Origin: Phoronis australis
Lineage: Eukaryota; Phoronida; Phoronidae
DNA: 64,000 bases
Assembly (NCBI GenBank): GCA_002633005.1
Contig: NMRA01000001.1
Location: 2,274,933-2,338,932, forward strand
Direction of reading: 5' to 3'
The translations under genes were made by a program, and so were the position numbers. This document shows positions 24,401 to 36,015 of this stretch, one piece after another (positions within the stretch are counted from its first letter, which is position 1; each line of letters starts with the position of its first letter). Below the pieces are notes generated by a model. It saw nothing but the letters and a program-made list of their open reading frames with translations. It was not told the DNA's origin and ran no database searches.

Positions 24401-27235
24401 AAAAGTCAAGTTATCACTGAACGGCAGATAAAGAATGGCAGCCTCCTTTGAATGGTGCGTAGAAAGGTTTATACCACAGCATGACAGTATTATTTTATGC
24501 ATGCAATGAGAAGGCCCGACTTTTTCATTTTGTGGAATGAAAGACACTACACAGCACATATGCTGCTCTGCTGTCCAATGGCTCTTGTTTATGAGTATTA
24601 AAGATTCATTTTTAAAAACGATCACACTCTCAGTAATAAGTGTCTTATGCTGTAATTTTTTGGTCTGGAATGAAACCTTCAATTCACTTTAAGTGTTTAA
24701 AACGATTCGCTGTGTAATAGTTTTAAGAATATTGTACAAAAATAATGTCTGACTCTTTCTATTCTAAACTGATAAACCTTTGTTGGTGTCGTTCCTCTTC
24801 CAGCTTCTTCTTGGCAAACCACCTTGTTACTGACTCAAAACTTAGGTCTATCGGCTGCTGGACTGTAGCCAGAAAATCTCTGTCAATGCCTTTTTTTACC
24901 GTATATTTGAGAAAAGTCCTCGAACTAATGAGTTGACCTGTGTTTGTCAGCATACACGACGGAGAATTATGGGACTGTGGAACGAACGCACCGAGACATC
25001 TGGATAGATGATGTTTTGTTGATAACCTGGTGTACAGTGAAGAAGTCTGAAAAACAGAAAGTAAGATATAAGAAATTGCTAAAAGATTGATAACTTAAAG
25101 CTGTTATGTCGAAGAAACTGACTTTAAATTTGGACCACTTACCGTCCTAAAATGGACTCAACTTGTTCTTCACTCAGACAAGGACTGATATTTCTGAGCT
25201 GGCAAAAATGTACAGTTCATTATTCATTGAAATCATGCACTGTACATAAAATGCCACACCGTGACACGCCAAATTCTACAGTCCAGTCTCTAAATATAAC
25301 AAACTGTTCCTTTGAATCCCTTAAACCCGACATCTTTGATCTGACTAAGGAACAATCTGAGACCAATTTTGTTATGGTTAGTGCTCTATGTGATGGAAGC
25401 TGGGTTTATAGCCATTTTAATACAGATGATTTGTGGTTCTCAAAATTTTAAATACATGGCAAAAGTAATGTTCAAGCTCCTGTTTTCTGTCATGAAGCCT
25501 AATTACATCTCCACTAGTAGCTAGCATACGTAACAGGACAGAATAGATTCTCTTAACTTCGGTAGTAGCTGAACGATTTTCGTGATTCAAAAACCGCTAA
25601 ACATGACCAGCATTTGACCAGGAATTCAGAATTGTCATTACCGTAAACTCGCGGATCAACGACCATTCCTGTGTAATCGCCCATCCCCGACTTTTGGTCA
25701 ATTTTCGCTTTTAAGTGTCCACTGCTCGAGTAATCACCCATCCCCTAGTTTGTGCAAATTTCCCCTAAGTGTCCACCTATTGGATAATCATTCACCCCAG
25801 ACTTTTGACCAATTGTTCATTCTAAGCCCCCACTGCTTGGGTAATTGCCCACCCCCCTGCCAAAGGTTTTCTCAATTTAAGCGCCCAGGGCGATAACCCG
25901 CGATTTTACGCTAGTTTATGTTCAAACAGCTTATAACTTATTTTATTTTTAACAGCACAGCCCAGACAGGCCAGATAGGATCTTAATTAGAGGAAAAAGA
26001 GATCTATAGCCCCTACTTTATCAAAATCACAATGTTAATCAGTTGTGTAAGATACTGGTTACACGTACTGCTCAGCTGGCCAACTTGTTCCTTTGCTATT
26101 TGATCGAACAAGTTTGCAGGGGTGGATCCAGGATTTTTATTTAGGGGGGGCCAGCAGGGCAGCGTATTAGCCAGGATTTTGCCCATCAGACGGCGCACCC
26201 CCGAACTGCCAAATGGAATTCTGGGAGAGTTTTAGGGGGGGGGCATGGCCCCCCTCTAAATCCGCCACTGGTTTGTGTCAACAGAAGAACACCTTTGGCC
26301 TAGTAGTAATGCCTTGACTGCAAGGGATCATTCACCGACAGGGAAATTTTATGACTTGGGGAGTAGCCAATCGTAAGGTAGCTATAGCTATCGGGGAACA
26401 CAACACTCAATGATTTCTGGTAGATGTGATTACAATCCCTTTAGTACACACATACTATCAGTGGTGGATTTAGAGGGGGGCCAAGGGGCCATGGCCACCG
26501 TAAAATTCTCCCAGATTCCATTTGGCAGTTTGGGGTTGCAAATGTCTGATGGCCAAAATCCTGGCTAATAATCTGCCCTGGCCCCAACCAACTCAAAATC
26601 CTGGATCCGCCCCTGACTATATTGTGTGAGTAATGTTTAAAAGTTTAAAACAATAGTAGAAGTGGTCGAGATGCAATATTTCAGCAAAAAACAAAAAAAA
26701 AAAAAAACAAAACAAACAAACAAACACTGCCAGATACAGTGATCCCCGAATTAAGATAACAGGCAATCACTGAATAAACGCACCATTTATGGGTCTGCGG
26801 TTATTCGGTGGACGAAAACGTTTCTCTTATAAATCAGAGATCGTAATATCCCGGCGATCAGTACCTAATTAGTACACAGTGCGATTAGTGGTAGGTAGAG
26901 TAAATGCAGTTGCATGACCCAGTTGGATTATAACATTTCAAGCACCTAAAATATGCCTGTGATTACTGATTGTCCTTCTTTATTCAGAACATCCAACAGT
27001 GGAACAATTTGCCTAATAGTCTTAAGGATGCTGAGTGTTATAATTTCAGAGTGTATTGGGTTGGGGACGATCAGAAGCTGAGGACGCCTGCGAGCACTGC
27101 GTCTCAAACTCAATGTTAATAAAATTACCGGAAAATAAAATTCACAAAACTATCAACTAGAGCACGTGGACAACCAAATGATTTGTAACATATAAATAAC
27201 AAGTGAGGAACGATTATCACCCGTTGCATAGACAT
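21472..27235 (-). CDS. DMAC2: DMAC2-like complex I assembly factor (5 exons)
   Basis: Orthologue of DMAC2 (ATP5SL), a mitochondrial factor needed to assemble the distal membrane arm of complex I. Exons: 27221-27235 (proposed), 24778-25046, 23489-23706, 22011-22173, 21472-21670. Phases agree and the total is 864 nt (287 aa). Exon 2 begins with a Ser/Thr/Arg-rich, acid-poor stretch (TSSLYTRLSTKHHLSR), as expected of a mitochondrial presequence. Family landmarks follow: LLGPDLATAHFVL near residue 103, WLQLED, then EAVDAS...YEGLDNF. Two or three leucine-rich repeats come next (LQSFKYLDLSNCPMIDDWCL, LLYLDISGCSKVTHKGL, LRRLKLENM). The C-terminus ends EGQRS. The first exon, ATG plus four codons, is placed only on splice-phase and donor evidence. 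If it is wrong, a different first exon must lie upstream, or the in-frame ATG at 24953 is used, which would lose the presequence. Confidence 0.87.
24255..24272 (-). mobile_element. Solo end of a CAGTGGCGGATC-type hAT element
   Basis: The phrase TAGATCCGCCACTG at the end of a C-rich stretch is the terminus shared with the elements at 26117-26270 and 26459-26615. No partner terminus is visible nearby, so this is probably a truncated copy in a DMAC2 intron. Confidence 0.5.
26117..26270 (+). mobile_element. hAT-like MITE, copy A
   Basis: A 154-bp element opening CAGGGGTGGATCCAGGATTT and closing CTAAATCCGCCACTG, with G- and C-runs just inside the ends. GTTTG flanks both sides, a 5-bp target duplication. 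It shares its interior (GGCAGTTCGGGG/CCCCGAACTGCC, CCAGGATTTTG) with copy B in inverted orientation. It lies in DMAC2 intron 1. Confidence 0.8.
26459..26615 (-). mobile_element. hAT-like MITE, copy B (inverted relative to A)
   Basis: A 157-bp element opening CAGTGGTGGATTTAGAGG and closing CCTGGATCCGCCCCTG. ACTAT flanks both sides, a 5-bp target duplication. It is the reverse complement of copy A at roughly 80% by eye, so the two together could form a long stem in the DMAC2 transcript. Confidence 0.8.
26689..26727. repeat. A-rich run with CAAA repeats
   Basis: A long adenine run followed by (CAAA)n in DMAC2 intron 1. It may be the tail of a retrotransposed element; no body is recognisable. 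Confidence 0.8.
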
Positions 27236-27476
27236 TTTCCGTCGATGCTTTCTTGACTCGAATGCGTTCTGCTGAGGTGCACGCCGCTTATATATATATA
27301 AAAACATAAATGAGATTAACAGAGGATATTTCAGTAAATTTGCAATTATTGAGAATCATATGAAATATTTTGAGGTAAATTAAATACATGTGCATTATTC
27401 TAAATTTTTAAAGGGCGCGAAAACCAATTTCTGAGTTCATATATTTATAGTTTTAAGCGACTACATGTAAACAGAA
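27236..27476. promoter_or_regulatory. Putative bidirectional promoter, DMAC2/DMAC2L
   Basis: The interval between the proposed DMAC2 start (minus, 27235) and the DMAC2L start (plus, 27477) is about 240 bp. It contains GGGCGCGAAA at 27413-27422, the reverse complement of the canonical E2F site TTTCGCGCCC, directly followed by a CCAAT box at 27424-27428. The DMAC2L start itself reads AAATGGCCGC, resembling the YY1-type initiation element common in mitochondrial genes. Promoter function and bidirectionality are inferred from layout; no transcription start is visible. Confidence 0.5.
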
Positions 27477-30400
27477 ATGGCCGCTTCCTTACAAGTGAGT
27501 TTTGTATACGCACACGAAACAATGAGTATTACTTTACGTTTAGTGCATTAAAGCAAGTATTTCTAGTACTATGGGTTGAAACATCCGTTTAGATATTTCA
27601 AAATCTCAAAAATTCTATATAAAACCGCCTATGGATTGATTTATAGATATTTATGTTTGCACGCACAGGCCAGTTACTCAGTCGTCACTGACGCCCCGTG
27701 CAGCGGCTAGTGAATGTAGGCCTACTTGTGATTTAAACCCTGCTATAGATAAAAGACGTTTTGGTAAGGGAAAGGAAAGAAAATTCTACCTAAAAATTTG
27801 TGAATTCTATGCTATAATTCACATTCTAACCTCATCGACCAGTCACTTCAGTATGCCATTTTGGTAGGTTACGCTATTAAGTAACTAAGGGCTTGAGCAC
27901 ACATACGAAGAATGCACCTGTCATTCTTGTGGTTTTGCATGATCGTGTGATCTTGATTTGCTACTGTCTGAACTGGATCAGTGAAGCTGACTCGGATGGT
28001 GGCCATCCCGTAGACTCTTCATACGCTGCAAGCTTAATTTTTAGCAAATTATGCCTCACCTGGCCTAAACCATCAAAGTTACATAGGACATCTTTGAAGG
28101 CCATCGATGTCTTTAGTTCTTCTAACTCCACCAAATACTTTCTATTTCGAGATATCTTCTCAGTACACAGCTCCTTCATTTAACGAAATCTTTGACAAAT
28201 GCCATTTTGTCCAGTTATGAGAATAACGTTTGACCACGACGGACAAATTTCCAACCTACCTACATGTCACGGACATGATCATTGGTAATATGATGGTGCA
28301 TTAATCCCCTCCCTAGACCATCCCCGTGACAATCAGAAGGTGCAAAACTCCAAGGCTGAAATTGCCTGTAAGCATCTGGTTCGACGACACGTGTGCACGG
28401 CTCTTGTCACTTTTAGCAGCATGGCCATATGTAATACCATGTTTGAGCAGTTGGCTACCATCATTAAACTCAGCTAATTGAAACGAAGTCTGCTCGAAGG
28501 TGCGTCAATGAGCCAACAGGTTAATATCAGACGAGTATAAGCAGAGGGGTTGTTAAGTGGTACGTGAGCCAGCGAGGTAATCTCATTAATCAAGACACCG
28601 GCATTGCAGTTATGAAAGACCAGATCACAGTATGATGAGGGTGGCATGATTGAAAGACACCTCATTTGACTGGGAGATTTCCACACTGAACTTTCATCGA
28701 CACCGCCATAGAAAAATTTCTTGCACTATTTTGCAGATTCGTAATTGCCGTATCACCATCACTTCTGAGGTCATTCGTGACTGTTGAGATATGGCTGATA
28801 CTAGATGTTTTGTAGCAGGTGGCCAAATAAATCATATTGGTACATAATGGCATTAGAGTTAGTTTAACTCCACACAGGATCAAAGCTTATTGATGGTTAA
28901 GCCTATTTTTTGGTTTGTGGTTTTGAATATATATGTGTTTTCAGTTGGCGAGTTACCCAAGATTATTGACCTACATATTATTTACATCATATTTATGTTA
29001 GCCAGTAATGTGGGCTAAGGAAACAACTACCCCTAATGCAGAATAGGCTCCTTTTAGCATTATTTTCCTTGTCAACACAAGAAATGTGAAACACATTACT
29101 ACGTGAAGCTGAAATTGGGTTTCATTTTAAATTAGTAATTTTTGGTATTATTTTGTAAATACCTTTACCAATCACTCATTACACACCCATCAATTTTCTG
29201 TGTACAAAACAGTGGGAGATACTTGTTACGTAAGCACTAAACGGGCTAAAAAAGACTAGTGTCCTATCATATTAAACTTTTCCTTTAGTTTTTAATGATT
29301 TGTGTTTTTTGCAGCGCAAAGAACTTCTAAGTCTATCCAAGAAAATTTCAACAGTGCACGAGCTGACCAAGCCTGAAAAACGGCAGTTTTGGGGATGGTT
29401 GAACGCTATATTTAACAAGTAAGCGAAATCACATTATAGACATCATGAGACATCCATTTCCTGCATAATGAACCAGTGACAAACTTGTGTCCACTAGGTC
29501 ACCTGAAAATTCTGCCCTATTATGCTCCCCACACTCTGTTCGTACTAGTAATGAAAGAAAAGGGAGGCTGTCAGTACACATGGTCTGTGCATGCTTGGTG
29601 GACGGGCCCTCCCTGCTCTGTAGTACAGAGCAATTCTGATTTCCATATGCTAACTTTCTGTTGTGTCTTTGATGAAAAAGTCCAGCAACTTCGTGATGAC
29701 TTGGGATTCTTACCAGATTGCCAAACAAAGTCCGAGCCCACATTGGCGACCTGCAAGTCGAGCCTAGACCCATAATGATTGACGTTTTCAAAAGTCTAGA
29801 GTACTTACATATTTTTGACTGACCCTCTCCCTCACCTCATAGACAATTTTTACAAACATTTTCAGATACGTTTAAAAGCATTTACCAGCAATTAACCCCT
29901 TTGCCCAGTGCATGTTTTGTATTCCAGTACTTCGGATGATCTTTAAGATGTGTTTTGAGGATTTCAGGGTGCATGCTTGGCTGATAACTGTTGTAACCAG
30001 ACATTTCTTAACTTTTAAATTGGGAACATCTGAAGACTTCTTTCATGGACAACTACTACTTCTAATATTCATCACAAGTAGCTGTCAATTGATTTTCTAT
30101 CATAATTTCAACTTTTGATCTGCAAGTCTGGCTCCCTTTACAAGTGTTGTCATAGAGGCTTTAAGTCAGCTGGACACTCTGATGGTCCTGATCTACTTTA
30201 AATACGAGTATTTAAGCCTATGTGCTCACATGTAAAGCTGTGCCTCTGAAAACTAGACACATGCACGTCTATGGGAAACACTTGAGCAAAAACTAAAGAG
30301 CAACTACTTGAAATAGCATTAGTGAGGCTTGACTTATCTAATTGAAATCTGTTGAATGTTGACATGTATTCAATATAAAATTGATGTCGAAAGTGAAAAT

Positions 30401-32776
30401 ACAAAGAAAGGATGAAGGATACAGTGGAAACAGTCACTTAAGGACATGCACATACAAGTGACAGCTGCGCGCCTCCTCCTAAAAATGAATTATTGGCACC
30501 TGAACATTAAAATTTTTGAAAAAATTGCAGATACCAGTGCATGGGCCTAAAAACCTGCATATACGGAAATTCATAACATTTTAACTGTCAATGATTGTTG
30601 TCATAAGTTTCAAGTGTTGTATAATTAAAGTGTTTGGTTCACGCAGTCACTTTGAATTCTTAAATGGTATTTAAATAACAGAACATTTCTTACAGGCCAG
30701 ACAATGATCGAATCAAGGAGGTGGGACCAGACAGGTCATGTGCCGAGTGGTTACTGCGTTGTGGTGGTCATGTTCGATGGAAGGACTCGGAGAGATTTCA
30801 CACTGAATACAACCTGTTGCCTCCTGGTAGCTTCCACAAGTACGTCATTGAAGAAGTGAATGCAGACAATGCAGCAGTGATGGGCATAGGGTTTCCACAT
30901 TTCAGTAAGTCAGCAGTTGTGTGTACGTCTATTGGGTAATGACATAACCATGAATTTTTAAATGTTAACTCATTAATAAATTTATGAATGGTCACTTGTG
31001 GGCCTTATGTTCTTAGTCTTCTTGTAAGTTCTTATGTGCTGGATGTTAACAAGATTATCTTATCAAGAAGTAACAATGATGCCACGATCAACAACAGAAG
31101 TGACAGCCTTACGATTTTTGTTCAAAATATAAGTTGGGATTATTTAAAGATGCTATAAACCTGTTGACACACATTTAATTTTGCCGCTAGGATCACTAGT
31201 AGCATGGGTCATTGCGATCGCTATCTTCCCGTGTATTTGCTATGGACTGTAATTGTTTATTGTTGGTTTTTTGCAAATTACAGGTTCATAATGTTGATGA
31301 CAGTTATCACAAGGTGACATTATTAATTTATAACGGCTTTCAACACTTTAGGCGCACCTATTCCACACAGTATTTAATGTTCAAAAGTGGGCTTTGTTTT
31401 TATCCACAACAAAAAATGAAATCAGACATCTTAATTCTTTAGGCAACTCTTATCTTAAAGCTGTCAGCTTAATGTACCATAAAGAGTAATTGAGAGGAAG
31501 GACTTGAAGTTTTCTGACCATTCAGAGTTGCATGCCTGCCAACTCTGGATGGTCCATCACAACAATATAATGTGATGTTACATTTTCAGAGAAACTAGTA
31601 AATATGTTTACTTATGATGCTTTGAGTTCTATGCAGTTGTCAGTGATAACTGTGTAATGAATGTAACAAATGCTTATTTCCTGAAATAAAGGTGAAAACT
31701 CAAAACTATAATTATAATTTATGCATTAGTTTTAAAAGTGTTCAAATTTTAGGTCATTGAAAGAATTAGTGGGAAAAACGCAAATTCGTACAAAGCTGTA
31801 GTTTGTATAACATCGAAATTTTAGTGATATCTATTGAATAATGAAACCAAATTTGAAATTTTTTCTAGGGTCCTACATAACTCTTAACCTTTCTTACTTA
31901 ATGCGTTTACGTAATGCAGGCACAATGGTAGATCCCCTACCCATCAAAATATATAAAAATGTTTAAAAATGGCGTAAAATATCTTTTAATTTCCAGATGG
32001 TTGTCAGTACATCACAAAAATGCGTCTCCATTATTGCAACTATTTGGACGACAGTGCTCTCTGTCAGTTATCGTATTTGAAGGACAGCCTGCGCCACCTA
32101 GAGATCAGCAGCTGTGGCAATGTAACCCAGGTTGGCATCAAATCGTTAACCCAACTCAGGTATAAATTTTCTTAACTAGTATTGTGGTAATTCCTAAATT
32201 TCTGACACTGATAAGTGTCACTTCTGTAGCAACCATCAGTAAAGCTTGCTGAGGTCGGATCCAACTGAACCATAAGATTTCATCAGAGTATGGCCAAATG
32301 CGACTTATCCGAAGGATCAAGTCCACAAAAGCGGTTGTCCATGGGGCAAGTCCCATGCAGCTATCTGAACGCACCCGTTTGTGTAGGACCTGTGTATCAC
32401 TAGCTCTCCCTAGTGGAGTGGGAGCTCCAACTTCCTGTTGTATGTGTGAGTTCTGTACATGTGAAGTGCCGTCTCCTATGTTATTATCTATTGCCACGTG
32501 TCTATATCATGGCAATGCGAATTTCATAGGACACAATAGAAATAGTATGTACTGTAAAACTGAATGTTTTCGACCAACTCCGTCTGCGGTTGTCCTCAGA
32601 AGTATGATTAACAATCATTTTTTCATCCTTCCAGTTTGCTACAAACACTGGTTCTGTTCGACTTGCCCGAGGTGATTGACAAACCACTTGTTGCACAGCA
32701 TCTAACGAAAGGTTTACCAGGGTGTACCTTGGACTGGCCAGATATGTTGAAAGATCCCAGTAAAGTTATCAAGTGA
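27477..32776 (+). CDS. DMAC2L: DMAC2L / ATP synthase coupling factor B (5 exons)
   Basis: Orthologue of DMAC2L (ATP5S, coupling factor B), a small mitochondrial inner-membrane-associated protein linked to ATP synthase function. Exons: 27477-27494, 29315-29418, 30696-30904, 31997-32159, 32635-32776. All junctions are GT-AG with consistent phase; the total is 636 nt (211 aa), the usual family length. Landmarks in order: WGWLNAIFNK (about residues 31-40), EVGPDRSCAEWLLRCGGHVR (about 49-68), then MRLHYCNYLDDSALCQL and LRHLEISSCGNVTQVGIKSL (leucine-rich repeats), and FDLPEV near residue 175. Exon 1 supplies only MAASLQ and is placed by phase and by its perfect GTGAGT donor. It is divergent from, and related to, DMAC2; introns interrupt the LRR region in similar places (GLDNF/V in DMAC2, GFPHF/N here). 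Confidence 0.94.
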
Positions 32777-33143
32777 AGCATTTATATGGTGAAGAAAAAA
32801 ACGCACAAAATGGGTGTTGAATGGATGGAATGTCATCCAATAAGCAAGTTGCTCAAATCTGAGGTTTGCAAGCTGTGGCTCCTATTTAGTCGGCTAACTT
32901 TGTTTATCAGAACCGAAGTGAAGAGAGATTGTTACTGTCTCAGTCAATTGCTCTATTGTTACGTCATCTGAAACAGATACTGCTAGAGGATAAAATACAG
33001 GTTTGGCTTTCGTGTTCTTCATATTTGCAAGTAACACCAACGGAGTTACAAATGATTCATGAAGTGCTAACAGTGCCAGCCTGCGTTAAATGTGAAAAAA
33101 TACAAGAAATGTGTGAAATGAGGTGCTAAAATTGTGCTATCTT

Positions 33144-33149
33144 AATAAA
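33144..33149 (+). terminator. DMAC2L poly(A) signal
   Basis: Canonical AATAAA about 370 bp after the DMAC2L stop codon, in an A+T-rich context. It is the first such hexamer downstream. Confidence 0.55.
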
Positions 33150-34125
33150 TTGAAGATTGTGTGTACTTTGATATTTTTATTGAAAAATTAACATAACTTT
33201 GGTTTTGAAGTTAAAATGCCACAACCCAAAACAAATCTGAATTTCCTAACACAAACAGAATAACACAATCATGGCTTACCAAAGGTGAAATGTACTTTCG
33301 CCCTGCGCATGCACGTTTCGTTATAAGTTACAGAAACACTATCATGAAATCATCTTGATTCTATTTAATCTCAATGACTGTAGCTCTTGCATAACTATTA
33401 ATTTCTACATAAAGCAAACAGCGGATGGCATGTATGGTGTTAATACTGCAGCCAATACGGGCAACAGTGCAGCTTATGATATTAACAATGTGCCACCAGC
33501 AATAATGACAACACCATCAACTTGTATTGGTTATGTAGACCATAACGACATCGTGGCTGAAAGTGACACCATCAGCAACACAAATACCATTCACAGACAC
33601 CATTGACAACACCACTGCCAATAGTGATGACGACAATGAGTTAACAACAACCCTGACATCAACCGCAGGAGTTGACGGGGTCAATCAACAAGAAAGTAAG
33701 AAATGATCACTAGATCTCACAACCATTCTTATAGTTTCAAGTTCGAAATTTTAGGGTTGGACAAAATTACTGCAATTTAGCAATGGAAAAAGTCCCACCA
33801 GGGTAAGAAAACTTGTGGGAGTACAAGACCCAATTCAATTTTTGTTTTTAGCCTGAGCTACACAGGGAGAAAAACAGTTTTAATAAACTAGAGCGTACAA
33901 TGGTTTGTCCTATGTTTCCAGGTAGCAAAAGTTAATAAATTTAAAGCAATACCATTGCAATTTGCATTCAACTATTAAGTAAACATGCTCCAGTCCTGGA
34001 GGCTGTCAAATGTAATGTGGATATACGGACAGTGGAGATGTGTCATTGAGATGATTGACATTTTAAAATTATTTTTGATGTAGACTGGGGTTGCTTTTCC
34101 ACCATTTTAGTATAAGTTTAGATAA

Positions 34126-34932
34126 GGGCTGTTCCAGCAAAATCTGTATGAGAGGGGGGAAGGCACTTTTATTTCGTACCCACCGCCCATATTTTTCATT
34201 TATTTCTCCAACCCATGACCCATAATTTTTTAATTATTTTTAATAGGTCAAAATATAAAATCCAACACTTGCAAACAAATTGCCTCCAGGAGGACCTGTT
34301 AAGAACTTAGATGATTGACAGACAAGAACTAGTTGTCTTGTCCAATATTGTCAAAAACTAAAGTAGTCTGTGAGCAATACTTTTGGCAGCCACCAGGTGA
34401 CTCTGTTCACCATGAACATTTTTTCAATTATAAGGATCTACGAATCTCAAACTGTCTCCACGAACTCTTTTATACTTCTATGTCAAGTGAATATTGGAAC
34501 TTGCTTATCTTACTCCTCATACGTTTTATTGAAAAATCATCAATTTTCGTATATGTGTTAACACCAGTTTAGTGTTGCATAACTTTTCAATTCAATAGGA
34601 CTGCAGACAAACAATTGGCTCAAATCAAGTTGCCCATGACTTAATTAATGGCTTAGCGGACGTATTGCACTCTGTTCACTGGCAATATGGGCTTTTTTGT
34701 ATTGGGGTAAGTTAGGAATGGATATATGCCAATAGCATTTTTTTGAGTTTTGAGGGCTGAAGTAACCAACCTGTCAACATTAACAGGTCAAAAAATACCA
34801 CCCATTTTAAACGCATCACTTCTTACAGGAACGACCACCCATAATTTGAGTCTTTTCCTCAGACCACCACCCATGAATTTTTATTTCTACTGCCGTCCCC
34901 CCCCTCCCACACAGATTTTACTGGAACAGCCC
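34126..34932. mobile_element. Harbinger-like MITE, complete, with TAA duplication
   Basis: The left end GGGCTGTTCCAGCAAAATCT and the reverse complement of the right end GGGCTGTTCCAGTAAAATCT differ at one position; similarity continues into a G-run and beyond. The 807-bp element is flanked by TAA on both sides (34123-34125 and 34933-34935). A 3-bp T(A/T)A duplication with termini starting GGG is the mark of the PIF/Harbinger superfamily. Subterminal phrases (CCACCCATGAATTTT, ACCCATAATTTTTTAATTA) are repeated inside. There is no transposase frame, so it is non-autonomous. Confidence 0.85.
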
Positions 34933-35107
34933 TAAAGTAATAATACTATCCAGAAAACCAATTGTTACAGGTGACAGAGCAAAAATGATTTTCACCTGCT
35001 GTGTATAATCAATAATTGTTACAATACATATACTATCAATTTTTGTTTTCCATTTCCTTCTTTTTACCTTGAGGAGAAGTTGATGAACTTGTACCTGATA
35101 AGATAAT

Positions 35108-36015
35108 TTAATTCTCGGATGAGCTTTTTGGAATGACCTTTGACGTTATTTTATGATCCTGTTTTGATTCTGGCAACGTTGCATGTCCTTCAGAGCCTTG
35201 TGTGCAGATGCTTGCTCTAGTCGACTGTGCCACAATGTTGGTAGCACCACGTGTGAGTTGGTGATGGTTGACAGGGGTCACAACATCTCGCCTTTGATGA
35301 GAGTTTTCACCGTGAGAGGTAAGCGTGCCATATTTAGACAGTTGTGTAGTCAAACGAGTGGCAGTATCTAACTTTACCTGAGACTTATGACCAGTGTTGG
35401 CATTGTGGGATACTTGTAACCCTTCCTCAGATTCAACATAGCCTCTCTTGTTTTGGCGACGGCTATTGGCAGTAGATTTCTTTGTTGTTGAGGAACTGAT
35501 GCCAGTTTTATGAGCCAGTTGGCCACTAGTCTGAGGGCGCTGTAGAGTACCACGACCACGAGTTGCCTGTGGAATTTTCTGATGCGGTAGATGGTCTGCA
35601 GGCTTACTGGCAACTTGAAGTCTCTGGGTGGGTGGCATCTGACCAACAGTGGCAGACAGATGGTTTGTGACAACAAAAGATGAATCTTTAGAGAGGTCAA
35701 CAGTCAAGGTTGTTCGATCAGTGGACTCAGGATTAGTAGTAGTTTTTACTGTACTTAAGCTTGAGTCAGTTGATTCAGTGGCTGAGTCGTTGGACTCTGT
35801 TGCACTTCGCCGAGAGGAGCTTATGGTAGTGATGTCTTTTGTTACACTAGACTTTGTCTCGTTTGTGGACACTACAGATGGAGATTGTGTTCTCTTTGTG
35901 GCCAGATGAGACATGCGGTCGGAGCCAAACGACTGGTCAACTGTTTTGCCATAGTCCGTACCCAAAGACTCACGGTTCGGCGGGACTGGTGGTGGAGTAT
36001 AAACAGCACCAGGAG
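35108..36015 (-). CDS. CATSPERG: CATSPERG last exon: long Ser/Thr-rich cytoplasmic tail
   Basis: One exon encodes the final 302 codons of CATSPERG, including the stop, entirely after the transmembrane helix. It opens with a proline-rich segment (VYTPPPVPPNRESLG), then becomes extremely rich in Ser, Thr, Asn and Gln, with a near-repeat SATESNDSATESTDSS and scattered basic pairs. It ends SSSEN. Mammalian CATSPERG tails are, as I recall, well under 100 residues, so this tail is several times longer. It is predicted disordered, with many potential phosphorylation sites; no domain is recognised. Confidence 0.85.

Larger units (their letters stand above)
32777..35107. other. Tail-to-tail interval between DMAC2L and CATSPERG
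   Basis: This contains the DMAC2L 3' untranslated region (AATAAA at 33144-33149), a low-complexity Thr/Asn/Asp-rich open stretch around 33415-33710 and a complete Harbinger-like MITE at 34126-34932. On the minus strand an AATAAA at 34880-34885, inside that MITE, is the nearest candidate poly(A) signal for CATSPERG. Confidence 0.6.

Noticed and set aside
25150-25203. Candidate upstream coding exon of DMAC2 on the minus strand (acceptor-like CTCAG, donor CG|GTAAGT)
   Set aside because: It would end in a phase that conflicts with exon 2, which begins in phase 0. The fitting frame contains a stop and no ATG. At most it is an untranslated exon.
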